IMG/VR virus record: IMGVR_UViG_3300036398_002145
Coordinates: 1 to 44,666 of that record
Length of the DNA: 44,666 nucleotides
Reading direction: 5' to 3' (one strand)
DNA from: a virus
Both the position numbers and the translations under genes were made by a program. A model generated the notes under the pieces. That model ran no database searches. It was not told the DNA's origin and saw only the letters and a list, made by a program, of their open reading frames with translations. Of this stretch, positions 15,214 through 22,163 are shown piece after piece; position 1 is the first letter of the stretch, and each line of letters starts with the position of its first letter.

Positions 15214-15801
15214 ATGAAGTCTGATTACTATATTGATAAGATTTCTAAAAAACAAGCAGAAGAACTCTTACTTGAATATCATTATTTGAAAGATTTATCA
15301 AAAGGATTTAAGTCTGGATATAATTACGGATTGTTTCAGGGAAATGAGTTCTCACCTCTAAATATTGGTGGACTAAAAGGGGTTTGTATCTTTACAGGAC
15401 TGCCTGTTCCAGAAATTGCAAAAGGCGCTTTTGGACTTGAACGAAATGAACAACAAGGACTCTTTGAACTCTCACGACTCTGCATTCATCCACAAACTCA
15501 ACAGAGCGAGTATAATATCACTTCTTGGTTTGTTTCAAAAGCGATTAGACAGTTACGAAAAGATACTGAAGTTAAGGCAATCATTTCTTACGCTGATAGT
15601 GATTTTCATTCTGGTACAATCTATCGGGCTTGTAATTTTAAGTATGCAGGTCTCACGGATCCAAAAAAAGATTTCTACTATTCAGATGGAACTAAGCACT
15701 CTCGTGGAAAAGTAAAAGGTGCTGAGGGAGAATGGAAAGAACGCTCCCGCAAGCACCGTTATGTGATGGTTTTTGATAAGAATTTGAAACTCTTATGGTA
15801 A
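15214..15801 (+). CDS. Mom-like DNA adenine modification protein (GNAT-type)
   Basis: A 195-aa protein with the layout of phage Mu Mom relatives. EELLLEYHYLKDLSKGF near the N-terminus is followed by GVCIFTGLPVP, ELSRLCIHP and AIISYADSDFHSGTIY, then YRACNFKYAG. Mom converts adenine in DNA to N6-(methylcarbamoyl)adenine and protects phage DNA from host restriction; the acyl donor and target site here are unknown. The 3' end overlaps the convergent gp53 gene by 9 bp, with no terminator visible between them. Confidence 0.75.
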   Translation: MKSDYYIDKISKKQAEELLLEYHYLKDLSKGFKSGYNYGLFQGNEFSPLNIGGLKGVCIFTGLPVPEIAKGAFGLERNEQQGLFELSRLCIHPQTQQSEYNITSWFVSKAIRQLRKDTEVKAIISYADSDFHSGTIYRACNFKYAGLTDPKKDFYYSDGTKHSRGKVKGAEGEWKERSRKHRYVMVFDKNLKLLW

Positions 15802-16686
15802 GGTATTATAAGTATTTTCTGTTTTAATTGTTGTATCATCAATATATTGTGATGATAAGTCATAGAATAATTCTCTCTTCATATCTTTTATTACTTCACT
15901 TAAATATTCTGGTTTTAGAATATAGATTAATCTTTTATCATTATTTTTCTTAGATTCATATTCATAATTAGTAACTGGTATTATTGGATTTGCAATAGTA
16001 GAAACATTATGTCTATCAAAAGTTAAAATTTGATCTTTAGTAACACTTTGTGTAATTGGTGATTCTAATTCAATACTTTGAAGATTAACTTGTGTAATTT
16101 TTATCTTATTATTTCCATCAAAATAGAAGTCACCGACAATAATATTTGATTTATTTGTTAAAACATAAATTGTATTAGAAGCAATGTTTGAATTCCTTGT
16201 TGCTGTTGCAGTATGTATTTTTAATGAAGTATTATTGGTATAAAGTGCCCCAAAAGAATCATAATATGAAATTTTAAAATTAGAATTTACGATTTTTCCT
16301 GATGGTAAAATAAGTCTACCTTGATCATCTTTTATTTCAATAGTTTCATAATGGTGTATACCGTCCATATCATCATAAATTCTTTGACAATATTCATATA
16401 AATCTTTATTTGATAAAGGCCATTGATCTCTTATATTTGTGATTCCGGAAGTTGTTACTACAACCCAATCATATTCTATACTACCATAAACTTCAAGTGC
16501 CACTAATTCTGGTCTTTGCCCATCTTTAATTTCATACGAATTAAATATGGTAAGAATATTTTGAAGATCATCTCTAATTTTACATCTTCTAAAAATATTT
16601 TTTACAAGTATATAATCTTGAGATGATTGTTTATCAGATAAAAATGATTCGTATTGTATATTTGGTAGTTGTCTAAAGTATCTCAT
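15793..16686 (-). CDS. 53: gp53-like baseplate wedge protein
   Basis: A 297-aa protein (T4 gp53 is 196 aa; cyanophage forms are longer). The N-terminus RYFRQLPNIQYESF and the LysM-like region YEIKDGQRPELVALEVYG, IEYDWVVV and RDQWPLSNKDLYEYC are the usual gp53 signature; gp53 joins wedge sectors around the hub. It follows gp48 on the minus strand with a 1-nt overlap, which indicates coupled translation. The C-terminal extension beyond residue ~110 has no recognised domain. Confidence 0.85.
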   Translation of the reverse strand: MRYFRQLPNIQYESFLSDKQSSQDYILVKNIFRRCKIRDDLQNILTIFNSYEIKDGQRPELVALEVYGSIEYDWVVVTTSGITNIRDQWPLSNKDLYEYCQRIYDDMDGIHHYETIEIKDDQGRLILPSGKIVNSNFKISYYDSFGALYTNNTSLKIHTATATRNSNIASNTIYVLTNKSNIIVGDFYFDGNNKIKITQVNLQSIELESPITQSVTKDQILTFDRHNVSTIANPIIPVTNYEYESKKNNDKRLIYILKPEYLSEVIKDMKRELFYDLSSQYIDDTTIKTENTYNTLP

Positions 16687-17555
16687 TAGTATCCAACTCC
16701 TTCGATTCGTTCGTAATCTTCATTCCAAATTGGAGTTAATTCTTGAAATTGCATGGACATAATCATATGCACTGGTGTAGAATCATTATAAGTTGAATAT
16801 GGACCTGCACCCGTATAATTTATACTCATATTTGTAAGTGCCGAAGTTTTGAATTTATTTAAAAATCTGTGTTCTCTAGGGCCTGTCATATAAGTTACTT
16901 GAAAAACATCTGGAGCTTTTACAAAAAACGCACCTTGAGTTAAACCTGCACCTTTTTTAGGTGCCATTGACTGTTTAAGTGATTTAATAATTAATTTAAT
17001 TTGTTCTCCTTCCGATTGTGTTCTTGGTACTAAATCAAAAGTCATCATATATGGTGTTCTTATGTTTACACCTTGGAATAATAATTCTACATTTGGATTT
17101 ACTACAGAACCAGTTGCCCTTGAAAGTAATTGACCAAATTCAGCATCTTGTCCAGTGAGAGCACCAACCGCTAATTTTGAAAATAATGTTGAAGTTGCCT
17201 GTTGTCCAGTTCCGGTTGTGAATGTATTAATTGCACCTTCAAATAATTTTTTGCCAGCTTCTGCAGTTCCTGTTATAAGATCTCCACTTTCTACTGCCGC
17301 TTTTCCTGCACTTATTCCTGCTGCCAAAGCGGCATTTAATTGTTGTTCTGACCAGTTTGTAGCATTGGAGTCTGCAACTCCTTGAGGCATGGGTAAAAGT
17401 ATGATTTGTTTTACATTTCCACCAGAACCAGTAGCAAGAGAACCAAATCCACCACCAGATGTTAATCCACCTGCTTTATAAGATAAAATTTTGATCATGA
17501 TATAATCATCATTTTTTCCTATTGCTGTATTTGGAAATCTGAGTATAGGAGGCAT
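16686..17555 (-). CDS. 48: gp48-like tail tube cap/baseplate protein
   Basis: A 289-aa protein (T4 gp48 is 364 aa). It opens with ILRFPNTAIGKNDDYIMIKIL, has a Gly/Ala-rich middle and closes with tail-tube-fold strands (NMSINYTGAGPYSTY, THMI-type strands and SMQFQELTPIW). gp48 sits on the hub and, with gp54, starts tail tube growth. It is read from the minus strand between an unknown protein and gp53. A poor-fit ATAAATAG lies only 9 nt upstream of its ATG and is too close to serve as a late promoter. Confidence 0.82.
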   Translation of the reverse strand: MPPILRFPNTAIGKNDDYIMIKILSYKAGGLTSGGGFGSLATGSGGNVKQIILLPMPQGVADSNATNWSEQQLNAALAAGISAGKAAVESGDLITGTAEAGKKLFEGAINTFTTGTGQQATSTLFSKLAVGALTGQDAEFGQLLSRATGSVVNPNVELLFQGVNIRTPYMMTFDLVPRTQSEGEQIKLIIKSLKQSMAPKKGAGLTQGAFFVKAPDVFQVTYMTGPREHRFLNKFKTSALTNMSINYTGAGPYSTYNDSTPVHMIMSMQFQELTPIWNEDYERIEGVGY

Positions 17556-17574
17556 TTTTTTTAACTATTTATTT

Positions 17575-18156
17575 TTAAGTTTGACGAAAATATGCATAAG
17601 GAATAGAACGAAGAGTATTGAATTCACTCATAGATACTTCATAAAATGGAGTTGCAACTTCTTTAAATGTATACTGTCTCATTTTACCCCAATGATAATT
17701 AAATCCAAAGAAACCATAATCCATTGGTTCTGATGCCATAATCAATGGGTATTGGTCGTAAATAATATTAGGAGTTTTAGCATAATATATGTAGGTATAA
17801 TATTTACCACCAGAAGGATAAGTTCTTTCAGTATCTTGCAATTTTTCTATAATCATATTCATCAATTCTGAAGGACTTTCAATACCAATTAAGTCTCTCT
17901 TGATTGATGTAATTCTATTATCTGTTTTTTCTCCGCCTTTCTTTCCACCAGACCTTAATTTTGGATTTGCTCTCTGATAATCTGCATCATATTTAATAAT
18001 GTAAATAAGTTGAGTTTTGTTTAGACGACTATAATTTGTACTAGTTGCACCAGTTTTAGTATATTGGTGAGGGATATAATACTTGGTTGCAATTTCTTTT
18101 AGTTCACTTAATGAATAGTCTTCAAGTTTTGGTTTTTCGTAACCTGTAAGTGCCAT
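17575..18156 (-). CDS. Unknown protein in the baseplate cluster, SAP/Rho-N-like N-terminus
   Basis: A 193-aa protein between gp4 and gp48. Its first ~55 residues (LEDYSLSELKEIATKYYIP, then NKTQLIYIIKYD) have the two-helix pattern of SAP/HeH/Rho-N motifs, which bind nucleic acid or act as small docking modules. The rest is Tyr-rich (GGKYYTYIYYAKTP; FFGFNYHWGKMRQY). I do not recognise a family. Its start overlaps the gp4 stop by 1 nt, so it is translated with the head and baseplate proteins and is probably structural or an assembly factor. Confidence 0.6.
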   Translation of the reverse strand: MALTGYEKPKLEDYSLSELKEIATKYYIPHQYTKTGATSTNYSRLNKTQLIYIIKYDADYQRANPKLRSGGKKGGEKTDNRITSIKRDLIGIESPSELMNMIIEKLQDTERTYPSGGKYYTYIYYAKTPNIIYDQYPLIMASEPMDYGFFGFNYHWGKMRQYTFKEVATPFYEVSMSEFNTLRSIPYAYFRQT

Positions 18157-18593
18157 TATTTGATACCCAAATCTTCTTCGGTGAGAATTTTAAACTTCCA
18201 TCGACGATCTTCACAAAATTCTTCAGCGACTTTCCATTTTGCTTGATTTCTTGCCCATTCAGTAACTTCAAAAATATATCCTTTCGTTTTTCTTTTTTGA
18301 ACTTTTGGTTCTATTGTTTGTTTTTTTGGTTTGATTTCTATAATATACTTTTGAATTGAACCATTATTTTCTTTTACCTTAATATAAAAGTCTGGAAAGT
18401 ATCTGTGGATTTTTCCATCTATAGGTGATCTATATGGGAGGGCAATTTCTTCACTTCCCCACTCCAAAATATTTTCATTCAGATCACAATAAGACATAAA
18501 ACGCCTTTCCCACAATGAACGATAAATGATATTTGTGGGATCACCTTTATATTTTTGGGGATATGATGGTTGGTATTTTCCCTTGTATGACAT
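18156..18593 (-). CDS. 4: gp4-like head completion protein
   Basis: A 145-aa protein (T4 gp4 is 150 aa). NIIYRSLWERRFMSYCDLN is the family signature, followed by DGKIHRYFPDFYI and YIIEIKPKKQT. The PDF plus E-x-K layout is that of a TnsA/Holliday-type nuclease fold, and gp4 relatives act at the head-tail joining step. It is the first gene of the minus-strand unit and starts 40 bp from divergent gp54, under a late-type CTAAATA on the minus strand. Confidence 0.88.
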   Translation of the reverse strand: MSYKGKYQPSYPQKYKGDPTNIIYRSLWERRFMSYCDLNENILEWGSEEIALPYRSPIDGKIHRYFPDFYIKVKENNGSIQKYIIEIKPKKQTIEPKVQKRKTKGYIFEVTEWARNQAKWKVAEEFCEDRRWKFKILTEEDLGIK

Positions 18594-18632
18594 CTAAATA
18601 CTTATAATAAAAGATCAATTATAGGTATTTAG
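18594..18632. promoter_or_regulatory. Symmetric divergent late promoter region (gp4 / gp54)
   Basis: CTAAATAC (18594-18601, plus) and GTATTTAG (18625-18632) are a perfect 8-bp inverted repeat. The plus copy of CTAAATA ends 33 nt before the gp54 start and the minus copy ends 32 nt before the gp4 start. Each element therefore overlies the start of the gene it does not drive. Confidence 0.65.
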
Positions 18633-18633
18633 A

Positions 18634-19410
18634 GTGCCTTTTCCAAGAAGCATATCAAGTGTAAAATCTTTATTTGGTAATGTAGCACAAACTTCACATT
18701 ATGAGGTCAAATTTGGTGGACTACCAAGTCCTTTAACATCATTTTTATTGTCTAAAGGAATTACTCCATTCTTTACTGGTGGAGATTTTGGGTTATTATG
18801 CTTTTCTGCATCTCTACCAACATCTTCATTTGCAATAACCGAATCTTCTCCCTATATAGGTCTTAGAGAAAAAACAGCACATACTAGATTATATGGAAAT
18901 ATAACTTTAGAATTTTATGTTGATAGTGATTACAAATCATTAAAATTATTGGAACATTGGATGGATTATATTTCCAGTGGATCTGGACAAAATCCAACAA
19001 ATAATGATTATTTTATTAGAATGCAATATCCAAGTACATATAAATCAGATCAAACAAAAATAATAAAATTTGATAGAGATTATAGAGTAGAATTTGAATA
19101 TACTTTTAGGGGATTATTTCCAGTTTCTATTTCATCAATACCTGTGGCATACTCAGCTTCAGATGTTTTAAAAGTTGCTGTAACGTTTGAATATGATCGT
19201 TATATTGCAGGAAAAACTGCAAGTTTGGATATATTTTCAAATATAGCATTTAATAATGATAGGACTAGAACACCACCAAGAGTTCCTATGTCTCCTGGGC
19301 AGGCGGGTGCTGGAGGAGTAGTTTTTAGACCCATTAATTTAACTCCAACTGAAGCTATTGTTACGGGAGAATTATATACATCTTTAACTGGTGGACAAAA
19401 AGTTAGATAA
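18634..19410 (+). CDS. 54: gp54-like tail tube initiator
   Basis: A 258-aa protein (T4 gp54 is 320 aa) with the tail-tube fold: HYEVKFGGLPSPLTSFL, LLCFSASLPTSSF, GNITLEFYVDSDY, and FRGLFPVSISSIP before VAVTFEYDRY. It caps the gp48-hub structure and nucleates tube polymerisation. The start is GTG at 18634: an in-frame TAG lies at 18622 and no ATG intervenes. It is transcribed divergently from gp4. Confidence 0.85.
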   Translation: MPFPRSISSVKSLFGNVAQTSHYEVKFGGLPSPLTSFLLSKGITPFFTGGDFGLLCFSASLPTSSFAITESSPYIGLREKTAHTRLYGNITLEFYVDSDYKSLKLLEHWMDYISSGSGQNPTNNDYFIRMQYPSTYKSDQTKIIKFDRDYRVEFEYTFRGLFPVSISSIPVAYSASDVLKVAVTFEYDRYIAGKTASLDIFSNIAFNNDRTRTPPRVPMSPGQAGAGGVVFRPINLTPTEAIVTGELYTSLTGGQKVR

Positions 19411-19428
19411 TATATTTCACAATATCTA

Positions 19429-19435
19429 CTAAATA
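19429..19435 (+). promoter_or_regulatory. Late-promoter-like CTAAATA before gp26
   Basis: CTAAATA lies in the 58-nt gap after gp54, 33 nt before the gp26 ATG, the same spacing as the gp54 element. Confidence 0.55.
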
Positions 19436-19468
19436 TTTTGATTAAATAATTAAAGTTGTTAAGTCGTT

Positions 19469-20188
19469 ATGCCATTACCATCAATATCTACTCCAACATA
19501 TGAGTTGGAAATTCCTTCATTAAAAAAGACAATAAAATATAGACCATTTCTTGTAAAGGAAGAAAAGATTTTAATTATTGCAATGGAAAGTGAAGATCCA
19601 AAGCAAATTGCAGAATCTGTAAAAGAAGTAATTAGTAATTGTATACTTACAAAAAATATTAAAGTTGAAAATTTATCTACTTTTGATATTGAGTATATAT
19701 TTTTAAATATTAGAGGAAAATCAGTTGGGGAAGTTGCAGAAGTATTGATTACTTGTCCAGATGATGGAGTAACTCAAGTTCCTGTTAGTATTAATTTAGA
19801 TGACATTAAAGTTAAAATTAATGAGGAACATTCTAGAGATATTAAATTGGATGACAATTTAACTTTAAGAATGCGCTATCCTTCTATACAAGAATTTATC
19901 AAGAATAATTTTATAAGAACTGATAATATTGGTGTAGATGATACTTTTAATATTATTTGTTCTTGCATAGAACAAATTTACAGTGAAGAAGAATCTTGGT
20001 CTACATCAGATTGTACAAAAAAAGAACTTACTAACTTTTTAGAACAATTAAGTTCTAAACAATTTAAAGAAATTGAAAAGTTTTTTGAAACTATGCCAAA
20101 ATTGAGTCACACTATTGTCGTAAAAAATCCAAATACTAATGTCGAAAGTAGTATAGTTTTGGAGGGATTAACCTCTTTTTTCGCATAG
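19469..20188 (+). CDS. 26: gp26-like baseplate hub / tail assembly chaperone, with -1 frameshift site at its end
   Basis: A 239-aa protein (T4 gp26 is 208 aa). The start LPSISTPTYELEIPSLKKTIKYRPFLVKEEKIL is the common gp26 opening, here given in pieces: TPTYELEIPS, KYRPFLVKEEK. Strands VAEVLITCPDDG and a helical C-terminal half follow. The gene ends with T TTT TTC (20176-20182) in the correct frame for -1 slippage, GGAGGG 9 nt before it, and a TAG at 20186. A -1 shift would fuse it to the gp51-like ORF to give 299 aa. It acts in assembly of the hub with the tape-measure protein. Confidence 0.82.
   Translation: MPLPSISTPTYELEIPSLKKTIKYRPFLVKEEKILIIAMESEDPKQIAESVKEVISNCILTKNIKVENLSTFDIEYIFLNIRGKSVGEVAEVLITCPDDGVTQVPVSINLDDIKVKINEEHSRDIKLDDNLTLRMRYPSIQEFIKNNFIRTDNIGVDDTFNIICSCIEQIYSEEESWSTSDCTKKELTNFLEQLSSKQFKEIEKFFETMPKLSHTIVVKNPNTNVESSIVLEGLTSFFA
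20161..20188 (+). promoter_or_regulatory. Candidate programmed -1 ribosomal frameshift signal
   Basis: A Shine-Dalgarno-like GGAGGG (20161-20166), 9 nt, then the slippery heptamer T TTT TTC (20176-20182) read by gp26 as TTT TTC, then GCA TAG. After -1 slippage the next codons are CGC ATA GCG ATG, entering the gp51-like frame with no stop. The arrangement resembles dnaX. No strong downstream stem-loop is obvious. Confidence 0.65.
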
Positions 20189-20190
20189 CG

Positions 20191-20367
20191 ATGGCGCATG
20201 AAAATCTTGCGTCTTACTATAAAATAAATTTTGCTTTAATTCAACATCATAAATATAGCTTGACAGAGTTAGAAAATATGATGCCTTGGGAAAGAGAAGT
20301 TTATATATCATTGTTGCATCAGTACATTGAAGAAGAAAACTTAAAAAACAATTCAAATAATGGCTGA
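20191..20367 (+). CDS. 51: gp51-like small protein (hub assembly catalyst / T-domain of a chaperone pair)
   Basis: A 58-aa ORF in the -1 frame of gp26. The ATG at 20191 is 2 nt after the gp26 stop, but no good ribosome binding site lies at normal distance (GGAGGG is ~25 nt away). It would be made either by re-initiation or as the C-terminal part of a gp26 frameshift product. The sequence YYKINFALIQHHKYSLTEL, then MPWEREVYISLL, matches the short helical domain seen in gp51 and in the T half of G-GT tail chaperones; T4 gp51 is far longer (249 aa). It overlaps the next gene by 8 nt. Confidence 0.75.
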   Translation: MAHENLASYYKINFALIQHHKYSLTELENMMPWEREVYISLLHQYIEEENLKNNSNNG

Positions 20368-22162
20368 GCAGGTTACTCCACTTATCGGTTCTCCTCTATC
20401 CCAAGAATCTAGGCAGATAATTGCAAGAAGCACCTCTGTGTCTGGACAGACAGTTAGAGGTGCTAATTTATTAACACCATTGCCACCAACTGAAGCAGAG
20501 ATTAAAAATCTTCAAGTTTCTCAAAAAAATCAAGAATCTTTAGTTGAAATAAGAGGCGGATTATTTGGTGTTCAACAAGACATTAATAAGTTAAATACTG
20601 GATTAATTAATATTGCCACTCTTTTACAGCAAGATGCTGTAAATGAAGAAAGACTATTACGTTCTCAGCAAGACAGAGAAAGAAGATATGCTGAAGAGCA
20701 AGTAAGAATTGGTAGAGAAGGTGATATAGAAAGAAAAATAGACAATGCAATAGTTCAACCAGTTCAAAGAATTGCACCAAAAGTTAAAGATATTTTTGGA
20801 AACGTTCTTTCATCTTTAGGGTGGTTATTTGGTGGTTGGTTAACTAATCAAGTTATTGAATATATTAAATCTGAAGGTGAAGAAAATAATGAAAGAATGC
20901 AAGAAATTAAAAATAATATTATAAAAAATCTTAGTATTGCTGGTGGTGTTTTATTAGCAGTTAAAATAGGTATAGGAGCATTAAAAACTACGCTATTAGG
21001 TATTACCAAGTCTTTAGGATCATTGATAGGAAAAGCAGTTACTGCGCCTTTTTCAGGATTAAAAAATACTTTGCAAGGTATTTTACCTGGCGGAAATAAA
21101 CCAAGTGGAGCACCTTCTGGAACAAAACCAGGATCTTCACCAAAACCTGGAGGGGGAATTTTATCAGGATTAAAAAATTTAGGAGGAGGTCTTAAAAATA
21201 CTGCTGGTAATTTTATTAAAGGTATGGGATTTCCATTATTAACTGGATCTTTAGTGACTGGAATTGATATTAAATCAGGAGAAGATCCTGGAAGAGCAGT
21301 TGCTGGAACAGTTGGTGGAATGGTAACATCTGGGGCAGCATTTGCAGTTGGATCTTTACTTCCAATTCCTGGGAGCGGTCTTATCAGTGGTGCTCTTGGT
21401 TATCAACCAGGTGTAGACTTTACAAAAGGAATATATGATAAATTCTTTGGATCACCTAATACTAATACCAATACCAATACTAATACCAATACTAATACTC
21501 AACCAAATCCAACAACCCCATCTCCAGAAGCATTAAAACCATCAGAACCAATAACACCAACAGAAAATTTAATGGGTCAAAAACAACAAAATCCTGTTCA
21601 ATCGGATAATAATTTATTACCAATTCAAAATCAATTGATCTCTGAAATGAAATCTGTTATGCCTTCCGATACTTTAGTTGGACAAACCGCCGAACCTATT
21701 AAATCAAATTTAAACAATTTAGAATCAAAAATAAATTTCCCAGATTATTCTAATATATTTAATTTACAAGTTGATCAAAGTTCCCAACAAATTTTAAATT
21801 CTGTTAGTCAAACAAGTCAACTTCCATTATTGGACGTTAAAAATGTTTTTGGTAATCAAGAAAATACAAATCAATCTAGTATAAACGAAAATTTATTTTT
21901 ACCAAATCAAACTCAAGAAAGTCAAAACACTATCAATTCTATACCGGTAAGAAATTTTAATGTTGGAGAACTTCCAGAACCCAAACCAAATATTGTTTAT
22001 GCTTCAACAAGTTCTTCTTCAGATTCCAATTCTTACAAAACAAGTTCTTCTGGACCAGTAGGATCTTCCTCTGTATTGGCAGATGTTCCTGTAATATTGC
22101 CAAATAATCCAGATAATTTTCATATAATGTTAGCATATTCAATCTATAATGTAACTCTCTAA
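20360..22162 (+). CDS. Tape-measure/hub-like structural protein
   Basis: A 600-aa protein directly after the chaperone pair, the position of the tape measure in long-tailed phages; T4 gp29 is 590 aa. Residues 1-~130 are helical coiled coil (Gln/Glu/Arg-rich). Hydrophobic segments follow near residues 147-163 (FGNVLSSLGWLFGGW) and 190-215, then a Gly/Pro linker, a Gly/Ala-rich hydrophobic stretch (~300-350) and an Asn-Thr repeat (residues ~367-380). The C-terminal third is Gln/Asn/Ser-rich and low in complexity. Its N-terminal hydrophobic motif and Ser-rich C-terminal motif resemble those of the next gene, which suggests paralogy. It could be gp29 or a hub protein. Confidence 0.6.
   Translation: MAEQVTPLIGSPLSQESRQIIARSTSVSGQTVRGANLLTPLPPTEAEIKNLQVSQKNQESLVEIRGGLFGVQQDINKLNTGLINIATLLQQDAVNEERLLRSQQDRERRYAEEQVRIGREGDIERKIDNAIVQPVQRIAPKVKDIFGNVLSSLGWLFGGWLTNQVIEYIKSEGEENNERMQEIKNNIIKNLSIAGGVLLAVKIGIGALKTTLLGITKSLGSLIGKAVTAPFSGLKNTLQGILPGGNKPSGAPSGTKPGSSPKPGGGILSGLKNLGGGLKNTAGNFIKGMGFPLLTGSLVTGIDIKSGEDPGRAVAGTVGGMVTSGAAFAVGSLLPIPGSGLISGALGYQPGVDFTKGIYDKFFGSPNTNTNTNTNTNTNTQPNPTTPSPEALKPSEPITPTENLMGQKQQNPVQSDNNLLPIQNQLISEMKSVMPSDTLVGQTAEPIKSNLNNLESKINFPDYSNIFNLQVDQSSQQILNSVSQTSQLPLLDVKNVFGNQENTNQSSINENLFLPNQTQESQNTINSIPVRNFNVGELPEPKPNIVYASTSSSSDSNSYKTSSSGPVGSSSVLADVPVILPNNPDNFHIMLAYSIYNVTL
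21458..21499 (+). repeat. 6-bp tandem repeat encoding Asn-Thr
   Basis: About seven copies of AATAC(C/T) in a row, coding for alternating Asn-Thr in the linker of the tape-measure-like protein. The unit is a multiple of three, so copy changes keep the frame. Confidence 0.85.
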
Positions 22163-22163
22163 T

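Noticed and set aside
15357-15363. CTAAATA inside the Mom-like gene (and another inside gp5 near 27585)
   Set aside because: In an AT-rich genome this 7-mer occurs by chance within genes; no start codon follows at the usual distance.
15416-15715. 99-aa plus-strand frame inside the Mom-like gene
   Set aside because: It lies wholly within a well-supported gene in another frame, with no ribosome binding site or recognisable motif.
17565-17572. ATAAATAG on the minus strand as a late promoter for gp48
   Set aside because: It lies only 9 nt before the gp48 ATG, which leaves no room for a transcript leader and ribosome binding site.
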